Below, in pieces: positions 1 through 6,350 of a stretch of 8,755 bases of DNA. Position 1 is the first letter of the stretch. The number at the start of each line of letters is the position of its first letter. The notes beneath the pieces are model-generated. The model was not told the origin of the DNA. It did not search any database and worked only from the letters and a program-made list of their open reading frames with translations. A program made the position numbers and the translations under genes. Source of the stretch: Cyanobium sp. NIES-981 (GTDB taxonomy: Bacteria; Cyanobacteriota; Cyanobacteriia; PCC-6307; Cyanobiaceae); assembly GCA_945907085.1 (NCBI GenBank), contig CAMDSS010000066.1:1-8755 (forward strand), in the 5' to 3' direction.

Positions 1-1410
1 AAGGCTCGGGGCTTCACCCACATCGAGCTGATGCCGATCTCCGAGCATCCCTTCGATGGATCCTGGGGTTATCAGGTCACCGGATGGTATGCGCCCACCA
101 GCCGCTTTGGCTCCCCGAATGAGTTTCGCGCCTTTGTGGAGCGCTGCCACGCCGAAGGGATTGGGGTGATCCTCGATTGGGTGCCAGGTCACTTCCCCAA
201 AGATGCCCACGGCTTGGCCTTTTTTGATGGGGCCCATCTCTATGAGCATGCCGATCCCCGCATCGGCGAGCACAAGGAATGGGGAACCCTTATTTTTAAT
301 TACAGCCGCAACGAAGTTCGCAACTTCCTGGTGGCCAATCTTGTCTATTGGTTCGAAGAATTCCACATCGACGGCATTCGGGTCGATGCGGTGGCCTCCA
401 TGCTCTACCGCGACTACCTACGCCCCGATGGGGAATGGCTGGCCAATGACCATGGCGGCAGGGAAAACACCGAAGCGGTGACCTTCCTGCAGCAGGCCAA
501 CCACGTGCTGTTCCAGCACTTCCCTGGAGCCCTCTCAATTGCCGAAGAATCCACCACCTGGCCGATGGTGACCCAGCCCACCGACATCGGCGGCTTGGGA
601 TTCAACCTCAAATGGAACATGGGCTGGATGCACGACATGCTCGATTACTTCGAGCTAGATCCGTGGTTCCGTCAGTTCCACCAGAACAATGTGACGTTCT
701 CGATTTGGTATGCCTTCACCGAGAACTTCATGCTCGCCCTCAGCCACGACGAAGTCGTGCATGGAAAGAGCAATTTGCTCCACAAAATGCCGGGCGACGA
801 CTGGCAAAAGTTTGCCAATGTGCGGGCCCTACTGGCCTACATGTGGACCCACCCGGGCAAGAAAACCATCTTCATGGGCATGGAATTCGGCCAACGGGCC
901 GAATGGAATGTATGGGGTGATCTCCAATGGGAACTGCTCCAGCACAGTGCCCACCAAGGCCTCCAGCTGCTGGTAGACGACCTCAACAGCTTCTACAAAT
1001 CGGAGCGGGCCCTCTGGGGTGACGACTTCAGTGAATTCGGCTTCCAGTGGATTGATTGCAACGACAACCGCCACTCGATCATCAGCTTCATGCGCCGGGA
1101 GAGCACCACAGGTCGCTGGCTCGTGGTGGTGGCCAACTTCACCCCCCAAAGCCACTCCCATTACCGGGTGGGTGTGCCCCTTCCAGGCTTCTACGAAGAG
1201 GCGTTCAACACCGATGCCGCGCGTTACGGCGGCAGCAACCTGGGCAACCTCGGTGGCAAGTTCACCGATGAATGGGCCATCCACAGCTACGAGAACTCCC
1301 TCGACCTCTGCCTCCCCCCCCTCTCGGTTCTGGTGTTCCGCCGGGATGAGAAGCGCAGCCAAGGAGTGCTCTCCCAGGTCTGTGACGAACCCGCGGAGAG
1401 CGAAGAATGA
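1..1410 (+). CDS. glgB: 1,4-alpha-glucan branching enzyme GlgB, 5' end cut by the window
   Basis: This enzyme cuts alpha-1,4 chains of growing glycogen and re-attaches them as alpha-1,6 branches in the cytoplasm. The frame is open from base 1 (it reads KARGFTHIELMPISEHP), so the true start lies upstream; 469 residues are present of a family that is usually 700-800. The GH13 barrel is clear. DGIRVDAV holds the nucleophile Asp (codon 385-387), IAEEST holds the acid/base Glu (one of codons 544-549), and LSHDEVVHGK holds the His-Asp pair that stabilises the transition state (745-750). The all-beta C-terminal domain follows, ending with a short acidic tail and TGA. The missing part would be the N-terminal CBM48-type domain and the start of the barrel. 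All visible catalytic motifs are intact. A weak terminator-like hairpin follows directly. Confidence 0.97.
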   Translation, partial: KARGFTHIELMPISEHPFDGSWGYQVTGWYAPTSRFGSPNEFRAFVERCHAEGIGVILDWVPGHFPKDAHGLAFFDGAHLYEHADPRIGEHKEWGTLIFNYSRNEVRNFLVANLVYWFEEFHIDGIRVDAVASMLYRDYLRPDGEWLANDHGGRENTEAVTFLQQANHVLFQHFPGALSIAEESTTWPMVTQPTDIGGLGFNLKWNMGWMHDMLDYFELDPWFRQFHQNNVTFSIWYAFTENFMLALSHDEVVHGKSNLLHKMPGDDWQKFANVRALLAYMWTHPGKKTIFMGMEFGQRAEWNVWGDLQWELLQHSAHQGLQLLVDDLNSFYKSERALWGDDFSEFGFQWIDCNDNRHSIISFMRRESTTGRWLVVVANFTPQSHSHYRVGVPLPGFYEEAFNTDAARYGGSNLGNLGGKFTDEWAIHSYENSLDLCLPPLSVLVFRRDEKRSQGVLSQVCDEPAESEE

Positions 1411-1435
1411 GAGTCGGAGATCGTCTCGATTTTTT
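1411..1435 (+). terminator. Possible weak intrinsic terminator after glgB
   Basis: Directly after the glgB stop, GAGA (1417-1420) can pair with TCTC (1424-1427) around a TCG loop. The stem extends by TC (1414-1415) with GA (1428-1429) past one bulged G, and six T follow at 1430-1435. The short stem and the bulge make it a poor hairpin, so read-through into the next gene is likely. It may still separate the glgB transcript from the gene starting at 1450. Confidence 0.4.
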
Positions 1436-1449
1436 GACCTGGGCAACTG

Positions 1450-3327
1450 ATGGTTAAGATCGGAAAACCGAGGGTGAATTCAGCCCACCACAGGGATTTT
1501 CATTCCACACCCTCCCCCCGTTCGATGCCATCAAAACGAGGTTTTGGTAGATCACGGCCCGGGCAGGCTGAGGGAGTACCGGGATCCATCGAGCAACGCA
1601 AACCTCGGTCTTCGGGCCAGCGCCAGCTTTATGCCACCCAGATCGTCCCCTTGCTTGCCCGCGGACTCCATAAGCAGGCTGAAACGCTGTTGCGGTTGAT
1701 GGCCCAAAGCCAATCTCCCCTTCCAGAAGTTCTTCGCGACCTCGGCCAAATCCTCGAGGAACAGGGAGCAGTTCAGGAGGCAGATGCGCTGTTTCGCAAC
1801 TGGTTGACCCACCAGCCCAAAGATCCTGGCCAGCTTCTGGCCCAGGCCCAAAAAGCCGAGCAGCTACAGCTCAGTGAGCTTGCCTTGGAACGTTATCTGC
1901 AGGTGCTGGCGCGCCAGCCTGAGCAGGCAGAGGCCTTAATCAGGGCTTCGGAGTTGCTGATCAAGGGTGGCAATTTTGCCAAGGCCCAGCCTCTGCTGCT
2001 CCAGAGACTGGAAACGGATTCCAACAACCCCGATCTACTGATCCAAACGAGCCGTTGCTGCTTTGAGGTCGGCGAGCTCGGCAAGGCTGCCAACTTGGCC
2101 GAGCGCGCCTTGGAGCTGGTGCCCGATGCAGCCACCATGAAAGCGGTGTTGGCCCGCCAGCGTCAGCAGCAAGGCGACGACGCTAGCGCACTAGCCTTGG
2201 CGGAACAGGCTCTGGGATTGGCCCAAGAGCCAGGGGATCAGACCCTGGTCAACCGATTGCTGGCTTGGGTTTTCTTGGAGCAGGGCCTGCTTGAGCGAGC
2301 AGAAGGCTGTCTGAGGCTTGCAGTCGCTTCAGAACCACAGCACCCTGAGCTTCACCTGCAACTCGCCAAAACCCTGTTGCTCCAGCAAAATCTGCAGGAG
2401 GGCTTCCAGGAGTATCGATGGGTCCAAGAGCACCAGTCACGTCTGGAGCCACGAAGATCAACCTCCCAACCCAGCTGGACAGCCCAGCACCCGCAGCAAC
2501 CCCTCGCTCTGGTTGCGGACGGAACGCTTGGGGACACCTTGCTGTTCTCGCGGTATGCGCCCTGGCTGAAGAAAAACCACGGCCTCGATGTGCGTCTGTA
2601 TGTCCAACTGCCGCTTCACAAACTGCTGCAACAAGCCCTCGGTGAGACCATCCCGGTGGAGCCCTGCAGCTCCTTGAGGCAACTGAACGAAGGCAGTGTG
2701 TTGCCCCTGCTTTCCGCTCCAGCAGAGTTCGGCACCTGCCAGGAACACCCTGAGTTGAACCAGCCCCACCTCAAACCAGATCCCCAAACCAGCGAGCATT
2801 GGCGCCAGCTGGTGGACCTGATGCCCGGGGAACGGCTAATTGGAATCAATTGGCAGGGATCCCCGCTGGAAGCTCTGACAGAACGCCACCGATCGGATTT
2901 CCCCTTGGAGATACTGAAACCACTGTCGGCACTGCCAAACACCAAGCTGGTATCGCTCCAAAAAGGCATGGGCGCCGAACAACTCCACAGCTGTTCCTTC
3001 CGCAAAAGCTTCATCACCAACCAGAAGGCCGTGTCGGCCGAACTGCGTTTCGAGCAAACGGCGGCCTTGATGCCCCAATGCGATGTGATCTTGACCGACG
3101 ACAGCGGCCCTGCCCACCTGGCTGGCTGCCTCGGCGTCCCCACCATCGTGCTGCTACCCGAACTGTGCAATTGGCGATGGGGTGCCATGGGCACCAGCTC
3201 ACCCTGGTACCCCCAAACAATCCTGCTCAGAAAGCAACCAGGGGAAGGCTGGCAGTCGTTGGTGGACCAAGCCTGCGGCATCATCGAGAAGCTTGAATCA
3301 GGAGCATCCTCAAGGGTTAGCGGCTGA
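1450..3327 (+). CDS. TPR-repeat protein fused to a GT9 (heptosyltransferase-like) glycosyltransferase domain
   Basis: The protein has 625 residues. Residues 1-50 are basic and low in complexity. Residues about 55-330 are tandem helix pairs with TPR spacing (for example LGQILEEQGAVQEADALFR), roughly seven units. From about 350 the chain matches the GT-B fold seen in TPR proteins related to ADP-heptose:LPS heptosyltransferases. Landmarks are a glycine loop DGTLGDT (357-363), GINWQGSP (465-472), VSLQKG, DDSGPAHLAG (550-559, His556) and NWRW...SPWYP (574-588). The family is thought to transfer sugars to envelope polymers or proteins, but the donor and acceptor cannot be read from the sequence. 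ATG 1450 lacks a good ribosome binding site; ATG 1525 (residue 26) is an equally possible start, since the repeats begin later. It shares its strand with glgB and hemE. It is probably cytoplasmic, as there is no signal peptide or membrane segment. Confidence 0.85.
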   Translation: MVKIGKPRVNSAHHRDFHSTPSPRSMPSKRGFGRSRPGQAEGVPGSIEQRKPRSSGQRQLYATQIVPLLARGLHKQAETLLRLMAQSQSPLPEVLRDLGQILEEQGAVQEADALFRNWLTHQPKDPGQLLAQAQKAEQLQLSELALERYLQVLARQPEQAEALIRASELLIKGGNFAKAQPLLLQRLETDSNNPDLLIQTSRCCFEVGELGKAANLAERALELVPDAATMKAVLARQRQQQGDDASALALAEQALGLAQEPGDQTLVNRLLAWVFLEQGLLERAEGCLRLAVASEPQHPELHLQLAKTLLLQQNLQEGFQEYRWVQEHQSRLEPRRSTSQPSWTAQHPQQPLALVADGTLGDTLLFSRYAPWLKKNHGLDVRLYVQLPLHKLLQQALGETIPVEPCSSLRQLNEGSVLPLLSAPAEFGTCQEHPELNQPHLKPDPQTSEHWRQLVDLMPGERLIGINWQGSPLEALTERHRSDFPLEILKPLSALPNTKLVSLQKGMGAEQLHSCSFRKSFITNQKAVSAELRFEQTAALMPQCDVILTDDSGPAHLAGCLGVPTIVLLPELCNWRWGAMGTSSPWYPQTILLRKQPGEGWQSLVDQACGIIEKLESGASSRVSG

Positions 3328-3431
3328 AAAGAAGCCTCCCAAAATCTGTGACGAAGCTCCGGCCCCCAGGGGCTTATCCCCAGGAGTGGGGCGCTGCTCG
3401 GGTAAGTTCGCGGATCACACCGTTAGTGCCC
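3328..3431 (+). promoter_or_regulatory. hemE leader region with GC-rich short hairpins
   Basis: This is a 104-base gap before the preferred hemE start. It holds CCCCAGG twice (in 3363-3392) and two small stems: a GCCC/GGGC pair around 3362-3373, and CCCC/GGGG around a six-base loop near 3377-3390. Neither is followed by a T run, so these are not intrinsic terminators. I find no convincing -10/-35 pair. The hemE frame stays open back to a GTG at 3348, so the gap could be partly translated, but that is unlikely. Confidence 0.3.
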
Positions 3432-4490
3432 ATGTCCGGAACCGCCCCCCTGCTGCTACGCGCCGCCCGAGGTGAGCAGGTGGAGCGTCCTCCGGTTTGG
3501 ATGATGCGCCAAGCCGGCCGTTACATGAAGGTGTATCGCGACCTGCGCGATCGCCACCCCGGTTTCCGAGAGCGTTCAGAAAATCCCGATCTCTCCTATG
3601 AGATCTCAATGCAGCCCTTCCACGCCTTCAAACCTGATGGCGTGATTCTGTTTTCCGACATACTCACCCCCCTGCCAGGGATGGGAATCGACTTCGACAT
3701 CATCGAGAGCAAGGGCCCGATCATCGAGCCCGCCATCCGCTCCCAGGCCCAGGTGGATGCCCTGCGGCCCCTCGATCCAGCCGCTGCCCTTCCCTTTGTT
3801 GGTGAAGTGCTCGGCCGGCTGCGGGCCGATGTGGGCAACAAGGCCGCCGTTCTTGGATTTGTAGGGGCCCCTTGGACCCTGGCTGCCTATGCCGTAGAAG
3901 GCAAGAGCTCCAAAAACTACGCCGTCATCAAGGCGATGGCGTTCCAAGAGCCAGCGATGTTGCACCAATTGCTGGGCCATCTCGCCGATTCGATTGCCAC
4001 CTACGTGGGCTATCAAATCGACTCCGGAGCCCAGGTGGTGCAACTGTTTGATTCCTGGGCCGGCCAGCTCTCTCCCGCTGATTACGACACCTTCGCCGCT
4101 CCATACCAAAAGCGAGTGATCGATCAGGTAAAAGCCACCCACCCCGACACCCCCCTGATCCTCTACATCTCTGGGAGTGCAGGGGTGCTCGAGCGCATGG
4201 CCCGCACCGGTGTCGACATCGTGTCCCTGGATTGGACCGTTGACATGGCCGAGGGCATCGCCCGGCTTCCCGAGGGCGTGGGCGTGCAGGGAAATGTGGA
4301 CCCTGGTCTGCTGTTTGGCACCCCGGATGCCATCCGCGAGCGCATCTTCGATTGCGTGCGCAAGGCCAAGGGCCGCAAGCACATCCTTAACCTGGGCCAC
4401 GGAATCCTGCCCGGCACCCCGGAAGAGAACGCCCGGGTGTTCTTCGAAACCGGCAAGGCGGTCAATGAGCTGATGGGTGCTGCCGGTTGA
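3432..4490 (+). CDS. hemE: Uroporphyrinogen decarboxylase HemE
   Basis: HemE removes four acetate carboxyls from uroporphyrinogen III to give coproporphyrinogen III, the step where heme and chlorophyll synthesis separate from the siroheme and cobalamin branch. It is a cytoplasmic homodimer and needs no cofactor. From ATG 3432 the protein has 352 residues, the family's usual length. It carries the first signature PPVWMMRQAGRYM (substrate-binding Arg26 and Arg30), FSDILTPLPGMG (catalytic Asp76), the second signature GFVGAPWTLAAYAVEG (Tyr153), LFDSWAG (Ser208) and LNLGHGILPGTPEEN (His323), so the active site looks complete. An in-frame GTG at 3348 would add 28 residues, but homologs as I recall them begin near SGTAPLLLRAARGE, so ATG 3432 is preferred. 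The stop overlaps the start of the next gene, which suggests translational coupling. Confidence 0.97.
   Translation: MSGTAPLLLRAARGEQVERPPVWMMRQAGRYMKVYRDLRDRHPGFRERSENPDLSYEISMQPFHAFKPDGVILFSDILTPLPGMGIDFDIIESKGPIIEPAIRSQAQVDALRPLDPAAALPFVGEVLGRLRADVGNKAAVLGFVGAPWTLAAYAVEGKSSKNYAVIKAMAFQEPAMLHQLLGHLADSIATYVGYQIDSGAQVVQLFDSWAGQLSPADYDTFAAPYQKRVIDQVKATHPDTPLILYISGSAGVLERMARTGVDIVSLDWTVDMAEGIARLPEGVGVQGNVDPGLLFGTPDAIRERIFDCVRKAKGRKHILNLGHGILPGTPEENARVFFETGKAVNELMGAAG
3547..3554. repeat. HIP1 palindrome GCGATCGC (copy 1)
   Basis: This octamer palindrome lies inside hemE. It is the highly iterated palindrome found in many cyanobacterial genomes, and here it serves as a lineage hint rather than a local functional element. 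Confidence 0.75.
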
Positions 4491-5548
4491 CGGCAAACCC
4501 AGGCCCACAGACTGGAAACCAGGAAAGTGGAAGCCAATCAAAAGCGCGAATCCTGATCACGGGAGCCAGTGGCTGCGTTGGCCAGTACATCACCGAAGAG
4601 CTCTATCGCAACAGCGATGCCGATCTCTTGTTGTTGCTCCGCGATCCAGCCAAGCTTCAGGTGGTGTCACCGCAGGATTCCAGAATCACCCTGCTGATCG
4701 GTGACCTGCGCGAGCTTGGCCCCCACGCCGAGGCCATTGCCTCGGCCACCCGGATCATCCATACCGCCACGGCCTGGGGCGATCCCGCCAGAGCCCAAGC
4801 GGTGAATGTGGATGCCGTCAAAGAGCTGCTCCGCCTCACCAATCCAGCGGTGCTGGAGCAGGTGATCTACTTCTCCACCGCCAGCATCCTGGATCGCAAC
4901 CTCCAGTTGCTGCCAGAGGCCCAGGCCCATGGCACCGAATACATCCAAACCAAGGCCGTCTGCCTGGGCCAGCTTGAGCAGCACGCCCTCGCCCCGAAGA
5001 TTGTGGCCATCTTTCCCACCCTGGTCTTTGGCGGAAAACTCGGTCCCGCCGGCCAAAGCAACAAGGGCGATCGCCACCCCACCAGCTACCTCACAGCGGG
5101 GCTGCTGGAAGCGGTGAAATTCCTGTGGTTGGCCAAGTGGCTTCGGGCGGAGGCCAGTTTCCATTTCATCCACGCCGCCGACATCGCCACGGTCTGCGCC
5201 CACATGGCCACAACACCCCACCAAGCCAATCCCGAACCTGACCAGGGCCCCCTAAGGCGACTGGTGTTGGGCCAAACAGCTGTCACCGTGAATGGCACGG
5301 TGGCGAACCTGTGCCGATGGCGCGGCGGTTGGTATCCCCCCATCGCCGTTGACCTGCGGGGCTGGTTGATCAATGGCCTGATCAAGCTGCTACGGATTAA
5401 AATCACCCCTTGGGATTTGTTCTCCATTCAGCAGCGCCACTTCATCCATGAGCCGGTGAGCCCCCCGGAGCGTTTTGGCCTGGTGAGCCTGGCTCCAACC
5501 CTCGAAGCGGTCTTTGAGACGGCTGGTCTCCCCCGGCGGAGCTGCTAA
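4487..5548 (+). CDS. NAD(P)-dependent epimerase/dehydratase, extended SDR family
   Basis: The protein has 353 residues with an N-terminal Rossmann fold: ILITGASGCVG carries the GxxGxxG dinucleotide loop (Gly26, Gly29, Gly32), followed by GDLRE (72-76). The catalytic set is visible as FSTAS (129-133) and YxxxK in YIQTK (Tyr152, Lys156). The variable C-terminal half normally sets the substrate, and I cannot name it. It most resembles nucleotide-sugar epimerases or 3-beta-hydroxysteroid-dehydrogenase-like SDRs. Between the last in-frame stop upstream (4466-4468) and the Rossmann motif, the only standard start codon is TTG 4487, which overlaps the hemE stop as TTGA. A TTG start coupled to hemE termination is therefore inferred. 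No strong ribosome binding site is seen, which fits coupling. About 18 polar residues precede the first beta strand. Confidence 0.88.
   Translation: MTANPGPQTGNQESGSQSKARILITGASGCVGQYITEELYRNSDADLLLLLRDPAKLQVVSPQDSRITLLIGDLRELGPHAEAIASATRIIHTATAWGDPARAQAVNVDAVKELLRLTNPAVLEQVIYFSTASILDRNLQLLPEAQAHGTEYIQTKAVCLGQLEQHALAPKIVAIFPTLVFGGKLGPAGQSNKGDRHPTSYLTAGLLEAVKFLWLAKWLRAEASFHFIHAADIATVCAHMATTPHQANPEPDQGPLRRLVLGQTAVTVNGTVANLCRWRGGWYPPIAVDLRGWLINGLIKLLRIKITPWDLFSIQQRHFIHEPVSPPERFGLVSLAPTLEAVFETAGLPRRSC
5066..5075. repeat. Extended HIP1 palindrome GGCGATCGCC (copy 2)
   Basis: The full ten-base form of the cyanobacterial HIP1 palindrome lies inside the epimerase gene. It supports the cyanobacterial origin of the backbone. 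I noticed no copy in the AT-rich RTX gene. Confidence 0.75.
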
Positions 5549-5634
5549 ATGTTGCGATCTTGGCTTTTGGGGTCACGAAAGCCACGATCAGGGCCTAATT
5601 TTGATGGGTTGCTACCGCTCTGAAGCGCCCTCCC
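5549..5634 (+). promoter_or_regulatory. petJ upstream region, likely promoter
   Basis: This 86-base gap precedes petJ. A TAATTT hexamer at 5596-5601 could serve as a -10 box, but no good -35 lies 16-18 bases before it. The petJ start shows no clear Shine-Dalgarno sequence either. petJ orthologs are often regulated by copper, but no operator can be identified here by eye. Confidence 0.25.
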
Positions 5635-5976
5635 ATGCGCCGTATCATTTCCTTGATTGCCCTCTGCCTGGCGCTTGTTTTGGGTGCCACCCCAAGCTTT
5701 GCTGCCGACGTGGCCCATGGTGGTCAAATCTTCTCCGCCAACTGCGCCGCATGCCACATGGGTGGCGGCAACGTGGTGAATGCTGAGCGCACCCTAAAGA
5801 AAGATGCCCTCGAGGCCTACCTGGCCAACTACAGCAGCGGCCCTGAAGCTGCCGTGGCCTACCAGGTAACCAACGGCAAAAACGCCATGCCCGCCTTTGC
5901 TGGCAAGCTCAGCGAAGGCGACATTGCTGACGTGGCTGCCTATGTGATCGACATGTCTGGCAAAGGCTGGGCCTGA
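5635..5976 (+). CDS. petJ: Cytochrome c6 (cytochrome c553), PetJ
   Basis: This small soluble class I c-type cytochrome carries electrons from cytochrome b6f to photosystem I in the thylakoid lumen, and can also feed the terminal oxidase. The 113-residue precursor has a signal peptide: MRR, a hydrophobic core to about residue 18, then PSFA cut before ADVAHG, leaving a mature protein of about 90 residues. Heme is attached through CAACH (Cys37, Cys40, His41 as axial ligand), and Met85 in NAMPAF is the second axial ligand. The C-terminus ends in the KGW motif usual for c6. Length and sequence fit PetJ proper rather than the divergent c6B/c6C paralogs, although that distinction is from memory. It is probably its own transcription unit, with an 86-base gap before it and a strong terminator after it. 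Confidence 0.96.
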   Translation: MRRIISLIALCLALVLGATPSFAADVAHGGQIFSANCAACHMGGGNVVNAERTLKKDALEAYLANYSSGPEAAVAYQVTNGKNAMPAFAGKLSEGDIADVAAYVIDMSGKGWA

Positions 5977-5995
5977 TCGACTTTGCTCAATCCGT

Positions 5996-6026
5996 AGGCC
6001 CTGGACTAAGCCGGGGCCTTTTTATT
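5996..6026 (+). terminator. Intrinsic terminator of petJ
   Basis: AGGCCC (5996-6001) pairs with GGGCCT (6014-6019), and a T-G wobble plus two G-C pairs extend the stem to nine pairs around the loop ACTAAG (6005-6010). TTTTTATT follows. The hairpin begins 20 bases after the petJ stop. On the - strand the same hairpin has no T tail, so it should act in one direction only. The stop codon of the convergent gene lies in the T run. Confidence 0.9.
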
Positions 6027-6219
6027 GGGCGCGCCGAGCCTCCAAAACCGCCAGATACAGATCCTCCGGCACTTCACGGATGTCGTATTCACTGGGGGGT
6101 ACCCCATGCACGTGGAGGTGTACCGCCATCCAGCAATTGCGTTCGGGATCCTTGCCAGTGGCGTCGAACTCATGGGAGGCCTGGACCAAATACTCAACCA
6201 AAGGGTCTTTTTCGTCCAT
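6022..6219 (-). CDS. Small conserved-type protein of unknown function, 65 residues
   Basis: The gene is convergent with petJ; its TAA stop (6022-6024) sits in the T run of petJ's terminator. Taking ATG 6219, the product starts MDEKDPLVEYLVQASHEF. It is small, acidic at the start and contains one Cys, a central HLHVHGVPP stretch, and a helical C-terminus ending LEARRAQ. There is no signal peptide or membrane segment, so it is likely cytoplasmic. The backbone-like base composition and the balanced helix-loop-helix look of the product support a real gene. The phrase TGKDPER resembles short hypothetical proteins I associate with picocyanobacteria, but I cannot name a family or function. The frame stays open upstream to 6345, which would add 42 residues, but these look like translated AT-rich intergenic DNA and would overlap the likely promoter of the divergent RTX gene. 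Confidence 0.7.
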   Translation of the reverse strand: MDEKDPLVEYLVQASHEFDATGKDPERNCWMAVHLHVHGVPPSEYDIREVPEDLYLAVLEARRAQ

Positions 6220-6350
6220 GGCGATCAAGAACTGAGGATTTCCAGCTGGAGTAAAACAATTTCTAGCATGGCCTCGACCCGAAAAATAAACTTCAGGGAT
6301 TTTCAGCGAACATAGGCTAAAATAGAGAGAAATGTAGCCCTGCACCTACA
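6220..6350. promoter_or_regulatory. Divergent intergenic region with a possible -10 box for the RTX gene
   Basis: These 131 bases separate the - strand small gene from the + strand RTX gene, and the switch to AT-richer DNA happens here. On the + strand TAAAAT at 6318-6323 is a reasonable -10 box, about 28 bases before ATG 6351. No -35 match lies at the usual distance, so an activator or alternative sigma factor could be needed. I found no convincing promoter for the - strand gene. Confidence 0.35.

Noticed and set aside
829..1446. Open frame of 205 codons on the - strand across glgB
   Set aside because: It lies entirely opposite an intact glgB reading frame with all catalytic motifs, and its product is Val/Glu/Ala-rich with no recognisable domain. 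Long antisense frames are expected in GC-rich genes.
3348..3431. HemE N-terminal extension from GTG 3348
   Set aside because: The extra 28 residues contain no recognisable targeting signal, and the protein from ATG 3432 already has the normal family length and start.
3606..4541. Open frame of 311 codons on the - strand across hemE
   Set aside because: It mirrors the hemE codon pattern and has low-complexity Gly/His/Leu composition and no motif. HemE on the + strand explains this DNA.
1491..6303. CAGGGATTTT shared by 1491-1500 and 6294-6303
   Set aside because: A shared ten-base word is expected many times by chance in a window of this size, and the surrounding bases do not match.
6025..6315. 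Open frame of 96 codons on the + strand opposite the small gene
   Set aside because: It begins in the petJ terminator T run and runs on through the intergenic DNA. The - strand product has a more protein-like composition.
6220..6345. 42-residue N-terminal extension of the - strand small gene
   Set aside because: The extra sequence reads like AT-rich intergenic DNA, has no domain character and would overlap the probable promoter of the RTX gene. ATG 6219 gives a compact product.
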